DNA of 64,000 nt, from assembly GCF_008329525.1 (NCBI RefSeq), contig NZ_NPKQ01000001.1, positions 620,001-684,000 on the forward strand. The letters run 5' to 3'. Positions within the stretch are counted from its first letter, which is position 1. Each line of letters starts with the position of its first letter. This DNA is from Tardiphaga sp. P9-11. Lineage in GTDB: Bacteria > Pseudomonadota > Alphaproteobacteria > Rhizobiales > Xanthobacteraceae. The position numbers and the translations under genes were made by a program. The notes beneath the pieces are model-generated. The model did not search any database. It had not been told where the DNA came from and was given only the letters and a program-made list of their open reading frames with translations. Positions 46,562 to 55,587 of the stretch are shown one piece after another.

Positions 46562-47661
46562 TGCTGCGTCTCCTTTGTGGTCTCCTGCTTTCGCTTTCGA
46601 TCTCAACGGCGGATGCCGCCGTGCGTGTGAAGGACATCGCCAATCTCAAGGGCGTGCGCGAGAATCAGATCCTCGGCTATGGCCTTGTGATCGGCCTCAA
46701 GGGCACCGGTGACACGCTGCGCAACGCGCCGTTCACTGAACAGTCGTTGCAATCGATGCTCGACAATATGGGCATCAATATCCGTGGCACCTCATTGCGT
46801 ACGCGCAACGTTGCCGCCGTCGTTGTGACGGCCGATCTGCCGCCGTTTGTCGCGGGCGGTTCGCGAATTGACGTCGCGATTTCGTCGCTGGGCGACGCCT
46901 CATCCCTGCTTGGTGGAACGTTGGTGATGACGCAATTGCGCGGCGCCGATGGCGAAACCTATGCCGTCGCGCAAGGCGCTATCGCTGTAGGCGGCTACAA
47001 CGTCGAAGGCGCTGCACAAACGCTTAGCCAGGGGGTGGCCACGGCTGGCCGCATTCCCAACGGCGCGCTGATCGAGCGTGAAGTGAAGGGACGCTTCAGC
47101 GAGATGGAATCGCTTATTCTAGAATTGAAGAATCCTGACTTTGTGACCGCGACGCGCATCATGGATGCGATCAACGCTCACGGTAATGGACGTTACCAGA
47201 AGGTCGTGGCCTTTGAGCGCGATTATCGGACGATCGTGCTGTCGCGCCCACGCGGTACGTCGCCGGTGCGGTTCATCGCCGAGATCGAAGAATTACTGGT
47301 CGAGCCGGATACACCCGCGCGGGTGGTTGTCGACGAGCGCACCGGGACGGTGGTGATCGGCCGCAACGTGCAGATCTCGACCGTCGCCGTGACGCATGGA
47401 AATCTGTCGGTGCGGATCACCGAAGCGCCGATCGTGTCGCAGCCGTCACCATTTGCCCGTCGTGGCGAGACTGTGGTGGTGCCGCAGACCTTCATCGAAG
47501 CGAATGAGCCTGGCGCAAAGATCGCTATTCTGCGCGGCGCCGATCTGCAGCGACTGGTGCGCGGCCTTAATCAGATCGGTCTGAAGCCGCAGGGGATCAT
47601 CGCGATCCTGCAGGCGATCAAATCGGCTGGCGCGCTGCAGGCAGAACTCGTCATCCAGTAG
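46558..47661 (+). CDS. flgI: Flagellar P-ring protein FlgI
   Basis: The peptidoglycan ring subunit, 367 residues, with a signal peptide ending near STADAAVRVKDIANLKGVRE. NQILGYGLVIGLKGTGDT and TLRNAPFTEQSLQSMLDNMG are strong FlgI landmarks, and QIGLKPQGIIAILQAIKSAG is the conserved end. It overlaps flgA by 4 bp. Confidence 0.97.
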   Translation: MMLRLLCGLLLSLSISTADAAVRVKDIANLKGVRENQILGYGLVIGLKGTGDTLRNAPFTEQSLQSMLDNMGINIRGTSLRTRNVAAVVVTADLPPFVAGGSRIDVAISSLGDASSLLGGTLVMTQLRGADGETYAVAQGAIAVGGYNVEGAAQTLSQGVATAGRIPNGALIEREVKGRFSEMESLILELKNPDFVTATRIMDAINAHGNGRYQKVVAFERDYRTIVLSRPRGTSPVRFIAEIEELLVEPDTPARVVVDERTGTVVIGRNVQISTVAVTHGNLSVRITEAPIVSQPSPFARRGETVVVPQTFIEANEPGAKIAILRGADLQRLVRGLNQIGLKPQGIIAILQAIKSAGALQAELVIQ

Positions 47662-47726
47662 ACCCGGGTCAGCGTCACGCAAGCCAAAGCGTGCAAGGCT
47701 CGCTCAGCTGAATCACGAGAACACTA

Positions 47727-48383
47727 ATGGTGCGCGCCGGAAATCGATCGATCAAGTCTCTTCTGCTGATCGGCATGGTGATGTCGACGTCGGCATTTGC
47801 CGAGCCCGAGCAGAAGCTCTCGAAGCCGCTCAACCTTGGTGAATTTGCGAAGACGCCGCAGGTTGCACGCCCCCGCCCGGCCGCAAACAAGCAAGACCTT
47901 GTGGCGCGTTCGCTTGCTGATTCGGCGCTGATCACGGGCGCAATCGACAAGAAGGATAGCGCGGTCGCTAACTCGCAGGAATCCGACGTCGCCCGCTTTT
48001 GCAGTAACATCGCAGACCAGGCGCTCGATGCCCGTGTGGCGTGGCAGCAGAAAGAGCTGGAAGCCACCGAATCCAAGCTGAAGCTACGTATCGCCGAACT
48101 TGAGGCCAAGCGCGCCGAATATGAGGAATGGCTGAAGCTGCGCGAAGAATTCCTCAAAAAGGCGGAAGACAGCGTCGTCGAAATCTATTCGCGCATGAAT
48201 CCGGAAGCTGCGGCACAGCAGATCGCCAGCATGGCTGACGATACGGCAGCTGCCGTGCTTGCCAAGCTGAGAGTCCGCGTTGCCAGCGCGATCCTCAATG
48301 AGATGGAGCCGGCACGGGGTGCACATCTCGCCGATACGCTCGCTGGTATGCGTCGCACAGACGACGGGAAAGCCAAGAAATGA
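47727..48383 (+). CDS. motE: MotE-like periplasmic chaperone (MgtE-N-like domain)
   Basis: A 218-residue exported protein with a signal peptide (SLLLIGMVMSTSAFAEPEQ), a long central coiled coil (about 95-150; KELEATESKLKLRIAELEAK) and a C-terminal helical domain (YSRMNPEAAAQQIASMADD, MEPARGAHLADTLAGM) like the N-domain of MgtE. In Sinorhizobium MotE folds and stabilises MotC, and its gene also lies between flgI and flgH. The stop overlaps flgH by 4 bp. Confidence 0.88.
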   Translation: MVRAGNRSIKSLLLIGMVMSTSAFAEPEQKLSKPLNLGEFAKTPQVARPRPAANKQDLVARSLADSALITGAIDKKDSAVANSQESDVARFCSNIADQALDARVAWQQKELEATESKLKLRIAELEAKRAEYEEWLKLREEFLKKAEDSVVEIYSRMNPEAAAQQIASMADDTAAAVLAKLRVRVASAILNEMEPARGAHLADTLAGMRRTDDGKAKK

Positions 48384-49084
48384 CGTGGTTGAGAGTGGTT
48401 CTGATCCCGGTCGCCCTTTCCTGCCTAACGGGATGCGCCAGCAATCTCGCCGAGGTTGGCCAGGCACCCTACATGTCGCCGATCGGCAACGGTATGCAGA
48501 TCGATGCGCGCGCAATTCCAATCGAGAGACGCGCCTACCGCGGCGCGGGCCCTCAGTCGATCTGGAATGATCGTAAGGACCTTTATCGCGATTCGCGCGC
48601 TATGCGCGTCGGCGATCTCCTGACCGTCAATATCCTGATGAACGACAAGGCAATCCTCGACAACAAGACGGATCGGTCGCGTGACTCGCAGATCAAGGTG
48701 GAATCCGACTACTCGGCCAATATCGCTAAGTGGCTTTCTGCCGGAAATTTCGACACCAACGTCAAATCTCAATCGTCGAACAAAGGCGCCGGCAAGATCG
48801 ATCGTAATGAAGAAGTGCGTTTCTCGGTTGCTGCCGTCGTTGTCGATGTGCTCCCGAACGGCAATCTCCTGGTCAGCGGCTCGCAGGAGATGCGGGTCAA
48901 TTATGAGATGCGCATTGTCAATGTCGGCGGCATCGTGCGCCCGATCGATATCAGCCGAAACAATACTATTGCCTACGAGAAAGTCGCCGAAGCGCGCATT
49001 TCGTATGGCGGCCGCGGTCGTTCGATGGAAGTGCAACAACCGAACTGGGGTCAGCAGGTTTACGACCAGGTCGCGCCGTTCTGA
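48380..49084 (+). CDS. flgH: Flagellar L-ring protein FlgH
   Basis: An outer-membrane ring lipoprotein of 234 residues with the lipobox LSCLTGC near residue 20. GPQSIWNDRKDLYRDSRAMR, VGDLLTVNILMNDKAILDNK and GIVRPIDISRNNTIAYEKVA are FlgH signatures. The L ring is the bushing in the outer membrane for the distal rod. The ATG overlaps the motE stop. Confidence 0.95.
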   Translation: MTWLRVVLIPVALSCLTGCASNLAEVGQAPYMSPIGNGMQIDARAIPIERRAYRGAGPQSIWNDRKDLYRDSRAMRVGDLLTVNILMNDKAILDNKTDRSRDSQIKVESDYSANIAKWLSAGNFDTNVKSQSSNKGAGKIDRNEEVRFSVAAVVVDVLPNGNLLVSGSQEMRVNYEMRIVNVGGIVRPIDISRNNTIAYEKVAEARISYGGRGRSMEVQQPNWGQQVYDQVAPF

Positions 49085-49096
49085 TGGGAAACGATC

Positions 49097-49582
49097 ATGG
49101 CTGATAATGTCGCGAATGATGGTCAACGCCCCGGTTTCATGCAGTGGCTTGGCGCCCTGCTGCTCGTCACCGCGCTCTCGGTGGGGGCAGGAGCTCTCGC
49201 AAGCGTTCAGTTGATGTCGACGTTCCAGCGCATCAGTGAGAACCAGAAGGAGGCGCCCGAAAAGCCGATCCTGTCCGCCTTCAATGCCAATGATCGCCTG
49301 CGCAGGATCACACCGGTCGTGACCAATCTAGCAGCGCCGCCGAACGCCTGGATCCGCATGGAAGCATCGATCGTGACCGACAAATTGACTGAAGAGGAGG
49401 CGAGTATCGTGGTCGCTCGCATCGGCGAAGACCTCGTTGCCTATCTGCGCACGCTGACGCCCGCGCAAATCGAGGGCGCCCGTGGCCTGCAATATCTACG
49501 CGAAGATCTGAACGAGCGCGCACTCACGCGTTCGAGCGGCAAGGTGCGTGAGCTGATTATCGAAACCCTGGTGGTGCAATGA
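49097..49582 (+). CDS. fliL: Flagellar basal body-associated protein FliL
   Basis: An inner-membrane protein of 161 residues with one N-terminal helix (WLGALLLVTALSVGAGALAS) and a periplasmic stomatin-like domain ending LYLREDLNERALTR-like sequence and RELIIETLVVQ. FliL surrounds or stabilises stators. It overlaps fliP by 4 bp. Confidence 0.92.
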   Translation: MADNVANDGQRPGFMQWLGALLLVTALSVGAGALASVQLMSTFQRISENQKEAPEKPILSAFNANDRLRRITPVVTNLAAPPNAWIRMEASIVTDKLTEEEASIVVARIGEDLVAYLRTLTPAQIEGARGLQYLREDLNERALTRSSGKVRELIIETLVVQ

Positions 49583-50313
49583 AGCGTCTCATTCCGATCC
49601 TGCTTCTGATGCTACTGCCGACTGCCGCAGTGGCGCAGGTGCCGGATCTGTCGACCCTGCTTCCGCAGGGTGAAGGCAGCGCCAGCGGCCGCATCATCCA
49701 GATGGTCGCGCTGCTGACGGTGCTGTCACTGGCGCCGGGCTTGCTGATCATGGTGACGAGTTTCACGAGATTCGTCGTTGCGCTCTCGTTCCTGCGTACC
49801 GGTCTCGGTCTGCAGACGACGCCGGCCAACATCGTGATGATCAGCCTCGCACTGTTCCTCACGTTTTATGTGATGGCGCCGACCTTCGATCGCGCGTGGG
49901 TGAACGGCCTTCAGCCGCTGATGAAGAACGAGATCACCGAGCAGGAAGCCTATTCGCGGGTCACAGATCCGTTCCGGGATTTCATGCTGCAGCATGTGCG
50001 TGAGAAGGATCTGCAGACCTTCGAGAACCTCGCTGCCGAGAGCATGAAGATCAAACTCGAAGGTCAGCGGGTCGATCTGCGAATCATCATTCCAGCATTC
50101 ATGGTATCGGAGCTCCGCCGCGCATTCGAGATCGGCTTTCTTGTCGTCATGCCGTTCCTGGTGATCGACATGATCGTCGCAACGCTGACGATGTCGATGG
50201 GCATGATGATGATGCCGCCAACGGTGTTCGCGCTACCGTTCAAGGTACTATTCTTCGTGTTGATCGACGGCTGGAATTTGCTCGCCGTTGGTCTTGTGAA
50301 GTCGTTTCTATAG
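49579..50313 (+). CDS. fliP: Flagellar export gate protein FliP
   Basis: A core export-gate subunit of 244 residues with a cleaved signal (LIPILLLMLLPTAAVAQVPD). IIQMVALLTVLSLAPGLLIM, TSFTRFVVALSFLRTGLGLQ and PFLVIDMIVATLTMSMGMMM are FliP landmarks. It forms the pore with FliQ, encoded at the right edge, and with FliR, not in this window. It is last in the flgB operon; a near-perfect hairpin follows its stop. Confidence 0.96.
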   Translation: MKRLIPILLLMLLPTAAVAQVPDLSTLLPQGEGSASGRIIQMVALLTVLSLAPGLLIMVTSFTRFVVALSFLRTGLGLQTTPANIVMISLALFLTFYVMAPTFDRAWVNGLQPLMKNEITEQEAYSRVTDPFRDFMLQHVREKDLQTFENLAAESMKIKLEGQRVDLRIIIPAFMVSELRRAFEIGFLVVMPFLVIDMIVATLTMSMGMMMMPPTVFALPFKVLFFVLIDGWNLLAVGLVKSFL

Positions 50314-50355
50314 ATCATTTGATTCATCACGATGTAAGTGACGAATCAAATGATC
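50313..50355. terminator. Near-perfect 18-bp inverted repeat after fliP
   Basis: GATCATTTGATTCATCAC (50313-50330) and GTGACGAATCAAATGATC (50338-50355) pair with one mismatch around a 7-nt loop. The left arm starts on the last base of the fliP stop. There is no T-run and the stem is unusually AT-rich for a terminator, but it cleanly separates the fliP operon from the flagellin gene. Confidence 0.6.
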
Positions 50356-50475
50356 GCTGTTAACTATACGAGCCGCCGCCGCCTTCAGCTTTGGGTAAGG
50401 TTTGGCGGCTAGCTTGCAATTCACGACAGGTTGGGTCGATCAGATCGACATTCCAAAGGCATGATGCCGCCCTCT

Positions 50476-50532
50476 CGTACCGGTGAAAGTCCGGTATGTC
50501 CCCAGCAAATCAATCAAATTAAAGGGACATAC
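50476..50532 (+). promoter_or_regulatory. Flagellin mRNA leader with two mutually exclusive hairpins
   Basis: Hairpin A pairs 50476-50483 (CGTACCGG) with 50491-50498 (CCGGTATG), 7-nt loop, one G-U pair. Hairpin B pairs GTATGTCCC (50494-50502) with GGGACATAC (50524-50532), 9 perfect pairs and a 21-nt loop, and so buries the Shine-Dalgarno AGGGA directly before the ATG at 50534. A and B share 50494-50498 and cannot form together. This looks like a translational switch and is a natural target for FlbT-type control. Confidence 0.6.
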
Positions 50533-50533
50533 G

Positions 50534-51787
50534 ATGTCTAGCTTGATGACCAATACATCCGCCATGACCGCACTCCAGACCCTGCGGTCGGTCACGGATA
50601 GCCTTGCAACCACCCAGAACCGCATCTCCACGGGCTATCGCGTGTCGACCGCTTCGGACAACGCCGCTTACTGGTCGATCGCCACCACGATGCGTTCGGA
50701 CGTTCAGGCTCTGGGTGCCGTGCAGGACGCCCTCGGCCTCGGCGCCGCGACCATCGACACCATGTATACCGGCCTGAGCGCCACGGTCGACGTCGTGTCG
50801 TCAATCAAGGCCAAGCTGGTTGCTGCCCGTACGCCGGGCGTCGATCGCGCGAAGATCCAGAGCGAAATCACCGAGCTGCAGAAGCAGCTGAAGAACACCG
50901 CCGACAGTGCGGTTTTCAACGGTGAAAACTGGATCTCGGGTGATTCGAGCAGCGCCAGCTACAACGCGACCAAGAGCGTCGTGTCGTCGTTCTCCCGCGC
51001 CGGTGGCGCAGTCAAGATCGATACGCTCTCGGTCGATCTCGCCGCCATCAAGCTCTATGACGCGAATGTCGACACAGCTTACAATGCCCAGACGTTCCCG
51101 ACGGGCACCACCACGGCCTATGCTGCTGCCACCGACGTCGGTGGCAATATCACGGTGACAGTCGGTAGCGCTGCGGCGGTCAATGTCTCGATCGCCAAGG
51201 GCTCGTCACGTGAAGACGTTGCCGCGGCGATCAATTCGCTCGGCATCGACGGTCTGACGGTCGGCGTGGGAACCAACGGCACCACGCTCGAATTCAAGAG
51301 CCGCAACGCCGCCAACGTCGTGATCGATGCCAGCGTTGCCGGCCTTGGCGGCGCTGTCACGCTGACCGCGCTTGCCGCGCCCGTCACTTCTCAGAAGGGC
51401 GTTCTCGACGGCACCATGGACGCCTATAACGGCACTGCCTGGGAAACCTTCAGTGTTTCGTCGATGGACATCTCGAAGCTTACGGATAACGCCGCTGACC
51501 TCGCCAAGCTTGAGACCTACATCGCGGGCACCGATCAAGCGCTGGCCAAGATCACCGACTCGGCCACCAACCTCGGCGCCATCAAGAACCGCATCGGCCT
51601 GCAGCAGAACTTCGTCAAGACCCTGACCGACTCGCTCGATCGCGGTATTGGCCAGCTCGTCGACGCGGACATGAACGCCGAATCGACCCGCCTCCAGGCT
51701 CTGCAGGTTCAGCAGCAGCTCGGCATCCAGGCGCTGTCGATCGCGAACTCGGGCAGCCAGAGCATCCTGTCGCTGTTCCGCGGCTAA
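50534..51787 (+). CDS. Flagellin
   Basis: The filament subunit, 417 residues, the only flagellin gene in the window. The conserved D0/D1 N-terminus reads MTNTSAMTALQTLRSVTDSL and NRISTGYRVSTASDNAAYWS; the C-terminus reads NRIGLQQNFVKTLTDSLDRG and QLGIQALSIANSGSQSILSL. The central surface domain (about 180-310) is rich in Ala, Thr, Gly and Val. The ATG at 50534 has AAAGGG 7 bp upstream; the reading from 50483 would translate the leader. It has its own leader and terminator. Confidence 0.97.
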   Translation: MSSLMTNTSAMTALQTLRSVTDSLATTQNRISTGYRVSTASDNAAYWSIATTMRSDVQALGAVQDALGLGAATIDTMYTGLSATVDVVSSIKAKLVAARTPGVDRAKIQSEITELQKQLKNTADSAVFNGENWISGDSSSASYNATKSVVSSFSRAGGAVKIDTLSVDLAAIKLYDANVDTAYNAQTFPTGTTTAYAAATDVGGNITVTVGSAAAVNVSIAKGSSREDVAAAINSLGIDGLTVGVGTNGTTLEFKSRNAANVVIDASVAGLGGAVTLTALAAPVTSQKGVLDGTMDAYNGTAWETFSVSSMDISKLTDNAADLAKLETYIAGTDQALAKITDSATNLGAIKNRIGLQQNFVKTLTDSLDRGIGQLVDADMNAESTRLQALQVQQQLGIQALSIANSGSQSILSLFRG

Positions 51788-51810
51788 TCGCTCTCGCATC
51801 GTGAACAGGA

Positions 51811-51848
51811 ATGGCCGCGACCGTCATGGTCGCGGCCATTTCGTTTTC
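51811..51848 (+). terminator. Rho-independent terminator of the flagellin gene
   Basis: ATGGCCGCGACC and GGTCGCGGCCAT form a perfect 12-bp stem with a 5-nt loop, followed by TTCGTTTTC. It lies 23 bp past the flagellin stop. Confidence 0.88.
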
Positions 51849-51863
51849 TAGCTCTCCGTAACC

Positions 51864-51873
51864 CTCGGACAAG
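51864..51873 (+). promoter_or_regulatory. Flagellar upstream motif before fliF
   Basis: CTCGGACAAG is identical to the core of the flgB copy; the flank (GTAACC) differs from CCAGCC. It lies 42 bp upstream of the fliF ATG and 16 bp after the flagellin terminator, so it would serve the fliF-fliK operon. Confidence 0.5.
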
Positions 51874-51915
51874 CTTCACAATCGATGATCGATTCGGAAG
51901 TGGGCAGAGGTATTT

Positions 51916-53559
51916 ATGGTCAATCGCGAGCACGCGCAGAAGCTCTGGAACAATTTGCTTGAGCTGGGTACGAAGCGTCTCATTCTGCTTGCGGTAGTTG
52001 GCCTCGCCGTATTCGGCGGTGTTGGCGGCGGCGCCTATTATATCAGCCGCCCGGAATACAACGTTCTCTATTCAGGCCTGAGCCGCGAAGACGTCACGCG
52101 TGTCAGTTCGGTGCTGCGCGATGCGAATATCGCTTTCGATCTGAATACGGCGGGGGATACCGTCTATGTTCGTCCCGGACAGACGGCGCAGGCGCGTACG
52201 TTGCTAGCCGACAAGGGTCTGCCCAGCACCACCGGCGGCGGTTATGAGCTGTTCGACAAGATTGGCTCTCTCGGCCTGACGTCATTCATGCAGGAAATCA
52301 CGCGCGTGCGTGCGCTTGAGGGCGAGATCGCGCGGACGATCCAGGTTCTCAAAGGAGTCAAGGCGGCGCGCGTCCATATCGTGATGCCTGCGCGCGGCTC
52401 GTTCCGGCGCGAGCAGTCGCCGCCGTCGGCTTCGGTCGTATTGCGAACGGATGGTCCGGCGGATGCACGCACGGCACGCTCCGTGCGTCATCTCGTAGCC
52501 GCGGCCGTGCCGGGAATGACCGCGGACAAGGTCACCGTGCTCGACAGTGACGGTTCGCTGCTTTCGGACGATGACGGCAGCGGCAGCGTCGGGGCAACGC
52601 CGACCACGATGGCCAATTTGCAGAAGGTCGTCAGCCGCTCGATCCAAGAGAATGTGAGTCGGGCACTGACACCCTATCTGGGGCTCGATAATTTCGAGGT
52701 CAGTGTTGCGACCCAGCTGTCGACTGACAAGAAACAGACCAACGAGACGGTCTACGATCCGGATTCGCGGGTGCAGCGCTCTGTGCGCGCTGTGCGCGAG
52801 AAGGAAACGTCACAGAGCCTCGATCGCCAGCAGCCGACGACGGTTCAACAAAACCTGCCTGACCAGCAGGTCAATGCGACCGGTGCCAAGAATCAGAATG
52901 ATGAGAAGCAACGCCGCGAAGACATCACCAATTACGAAGTGTCGTCGAAGACGGTGACGACCACGAGCGATGGTTTCGTGGTGAACAAGATGTTTCTCGC
53001 CGTTCTGGTCAACCGGCCGCGTCTCATTGCGAGCCTTGGCGACAAGGTGAGCGATGCTGCGATCGAAGCCAAGGTCGCGGAGATCTCGCAGATTGCTGCG
53101 ACCGCAGCTGGCATCGATCGCCCGCGCGGCGACCAGATTCAGGTTTCGGCGGTTGAATTCATAGAAGGTGCGCGCGATCTCGCGCCGGTGCCGTCGATCA
53201 CCTTCACCGAGGTGATGATGCGTCAGGCAGGCAGTCTCGTGAGTGCCATCACCATCCTGGCCGTGGCCGGCATGCTGATCTGGTTCGGTTTGCGCCCGGC
53301 AATCAATACGATTCTGGCGAGCGCGAAGACCGACGAGACAACGCAGTTCCAGGCGGAGACGAATGCGCTGCTCAGTGGCGGCAGCACGATGGCGACCGCG
53401 GCTCTGTCAGGAGGCGAGGCTCCGCCCAATCTTATCCAGGATGTCTCGAGTAGTATGCAGAATACACCGCAGAAGCGGTTGGAACAGATTATCCAGCTCG
53501 ATGAGAAGCAGGCGGCAGCGATTCTGAAACAATGGATCAGACAAGAGGAAGCGGTATGA
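51916..53559 (+). CDS. fliF: Flagellar MS-ring protein FliF
   Basis: The membrane ring on which the basal body is built, 547 residues. It has an N-terminal helix (LILLAVVGLAVFGGVGGGAY), periplasmic ring-building motifs (YNVLYSGLSREDVTRV, LEGEIARTIQVLKGVKAARV) and a C-terminal helix near SAITILAVAGMLIWFGLRP, then a FliG-binding tail (MQNTPQKRLEQIIQLDEKQA). ATGA overlaps the next gene. Confidence 0.96.
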   Translation: MVNREHAQKLWNNLLELGTKRLILLAVVGLAVFGGVGGGAYYISRPEYNVLYSGLSREDVTRVSSVLRDANIAFDLNTAGDTVYVRPGQTAQARTLLADKGLPSTTGGGYELFDKIGSLGLTSFMQEITRVRALEGEIARTIQVLKGVKAARVHIVMPARGSFRREQSPPSASVVLRTDGPADARTARSVRHLVAAAVPGMTADKVTVLDSDGSLLSDDDGSGSVGATPTTMANLQKVVSRSIQENVSRALTPYLGLDNFEVSVATQLSTDKKQTNETVYDPDSRVQRSVRAVREKETSQSLDRQQPTTVQQNLPDQQVNATGAKNQNDEKQRREDITNYEVSSKTVTTTSDGFVVNKMFLAVLVNRPRLIASLGDKVSDAAIEAKVAEISQIAATAAGIDRPRGDQIQVSAVEFIEGARDLAPVPSITFTEVMMRQAGSLVSAITILAVAGMLIWFGLRPAINTILASAKTDETTQFQAETNALLSGGSTMATAALSGGEAPPNLIQDVSSSMQNTPQKRLEQIIQLDEKQAAAILKQWIRQEEAV

Positions 53560-54251
53560 GCGCAGAGCAAGTCGCACGTCTGATCGCCGATTTCGATCGA
53601 CCGGAGCTGGCAAAGACACGCAGCCGTGTCGTTCCGTTCGATCATCTGCATCACTCCAGCGTGCAGCCGCAACATCAGCCGCTTCTGCAGAAGGCAAAAC
53701 AGCAACCGTCGTTTCAGCCGCAGCCGCAGACGCAACCAAAGCCACTCCCCGTGCAGGAGGATGATGGCTATGAGCGCGGTCGCGCCGAAGGCTATGCGAG
53801 TGCGCTCGCCGAGTTCGAGCGACGCCTGGAGCACGAGAAGCAGGCACTTGCGGCACAGGCCGCCGAGGAACGGCAGCAACTGCTCAACGAGACTGCAGCC
53901 AAGCTCGCCGGCGACATTGCCGAAATGGGTGACCAGTTACAGAGAAGAATCGCCGGCGTAGCCGCCCGACTTCTCGAACCGCTCATTAGTAACGCTGTGC
54001 AGAAACAGGCAGTTACGTCATTCATCGAGCATCTGTCGTCGATTACGACCGATAGCCGCCGCCCGGTCCTGCGCATCACTGGCCCATCGGAACTGCTCGA
54101 CCTGATCCGCAGCAAGCTCGGTGTACGCGCCATTGCATCGGAACTGCGTGCGGGCCCCGAAGCGGAAGCGTCGATTGTCGTTGATCAGATCGTGCTTGAG
54201 ACTCAGCTCAAGGTCTGGACCGAGCGATTGAAGATGGCGGTCCAAAGCTGA
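53556..54251 (+). CDS. fliH: FliH-like export regulator
   Basis: A cytoplasmic protein of 231 residues. A Gln/Pro-rich linker (about 35-75) is followed by the FliH-type element YERGRAEGYASALAEFERRL, a coiled coil (HEKQALAAQAAEERQQLLNE) and a globular C-terminus (VLRITGPSELLDLIRSKL, EASIVVDQIVLETQLKVWTE) like FliH/HrpE. FliH binds FliI and FliN. The ATG overlaps the fliF stop; an ATG at 53532 would add eight residues. Similarity is weak, so the assignment rests on architecture and position. Confidence 0.72.
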   Translation: MSAEQVARLIADFDRPELAKTRSRVVPFDHLHHSSVQPQHQPLLQKAKQQPSFQPQPQTQPKPLPVQEDDGYERGRAEGYASALAEFERRLEHEKQALAAQAAEERQQLLNETAAKLAGDIAEMGDQLQRRIAGVAARLLEPLISNAVQKQAVTSFIEHLSSITTDSRRPVLRITGPSELLDLIRSKLGVRAIASELRAGPEAEASIVVDQIVLETQLKVWTERLKMAVQS

Positions 54252-54252
54252 G

Positions 54253-55587
54253 ATGGCCGATCCGCTTCCAACCGAAATAGTGATTATCCGCCGCCGGAGT
54301 TCTCTCGAGAGCGGCGAGACGAAGAACAGTGTCTGGAAAATCGCCTACGCCGACTTCATGACGGCGATGATGGCGTTCTTCCTGGTGATGTGGCTGATCA
54401 ATGCCACCAATCAGGAAACGCGTGAGAGCGTTGCCACCTATTTCAATCCGATCAAGCTGACGGACTCAACCCCGGATCGTAAAGGCATCAACGATGCCCG
54501 GCGGGTTGACCCTGGCAAGGCCGTAGAAGGCGAGAGCAAGTGGCCGCATCCGGAGCCAGGTCAGCCGACGGATGCGCTTGCGCGTCCGCAACCTCCGCAG
54601 CCTCGCTATGGCGAGGCGAGCTTGTTTCGCGATCCTTATGCGGTGCTGTCGGAAATCGCCGGTGGTCCCCCGCGTCCCGGGCAGACCAGCGCAGCGCTCG
54701 ATCCAAGCCGCAAAGAAGGGCTGAAGGGCGGAGAGGCCTATCGCGATCCGTTCGACCCGATCAACTGGCCGATGGCGTCGATCTCGTCGCTTGAGAAGAA
54801 GCTGTCGGGGCGCAAGGATGCCGGCAGCCTTCCATTCGGTGAGGATGTTGCTGCTGCAGCGAGCGAAGGACAGGAGCCACGTCCGCTCGATGCCAAGCCT
54901 GATGCCACCGGGTCTCCGGGTCAGGAAATGTCCGGATCGAATTCAACTCCTGCGAAATCCGACAAGCAGGAGGCGCCGAAGCCCGCCGGGTTGTTTGCAG
55001 ACGACGGCGACAAGTCCAACCCGGCAGCGGGCCGCCCGCAACCGGCGCAGGCAGACAGGGCGGCGGCGGCTGACAAATCCCAAACGCAGCCTGACAAGGC
55101 GCCCGCCCAGGCAGAAAAAGCCCAGCCGATGGACGCTGCCAAGCTCCAGGCCGCAATCTCGGCGGCACTGGCCGCCATTGGACCGGCCCGTCCCGTGGCC
55201 GAAGTGAGGGAAACGCCCGAAGGACTCCTGATCAATCTGACGGATGACGTGAATTACGGAATGTTTGCAAGCGGCTCGGCGGAGCCCACGCCCGGTCTCG
55301 TTCGCGCACTCGACAAGATCACACCGATGATCGCGCAGAACCGCGGTCAGGTCATTGTGCGCGGTCACACCGATAGCCGCGTCTATCGCACGTCGGAATA
55401 TGACAACTGGCGACTCTCGACCGCGCGTGCGCATATGGCATATCACATGCTGGTGCGCGGCGGCCTCGATGCCGGGCGAGTCGAACGCATCGAGGGCTAT
55501 GCAGACCGCCGGCCGAAAATTCAGAATGATCCGCTCGCCGCGCAGAATCGGCGGATCGAGCTTCTGATCCGTGCTCCCGTGCTATGA
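54253..55587 (+). CDS. motB: Flagellar motor stator protein MotB
   Basis: A stator subunit of 444 residues. The single membrane helix IAYADFMTAMMAFFLVMWLI contains the proton-binding Asp; a long Pro/Ala/Lys-rich linker (about 75-300) follows, and the C-terminal OmpA-like peptidoglycan domain has RGHTDSRVYRTSEYDNWRLS and RRIELLIRAP. The linker is much longer than in enteric MotB (about 308 residues total), as in rhizobia. It overlaps motC by 4 bp. Confidence 0.95.
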   Translation: MADPLPTEIVIIRRRSSLESGETKNSVWKIAYADFMTAMMAFFLVMWLINATNQETRESVATYFNPIKLTDSTPDRKGINDARRVDPGKAVEGESKWPHPEPGQPTDALARPQPPQPRYGEASLFRDPYAVLSEIAGGPPRPGQTSAALDPSRKEGLKGGEAYRDPFDPINWPMASISSLEKKLSGRKDAGSLPFGEDVAAAASEGQEPRPLDAKPDATGSPGQEMSGSNSTPAKSDKQEAPKPAGLFADDGDKSNPAAGRPQPAQADRAAAADKSQTQPDKAPAQAEKAQPMDAAKLQAAISAALAAIGPARPVAEVRETPEGLLINLTDDVNYGMFASGSAEPTPGLVRALDKITPMIAQNRGQVIVRGHTDSRVYRTSEYDNWRLSTARAHMAYHMLVRGGLDAGRVERIEGYADRRPKIQNDPLAAQNRRIELLIRAPVL

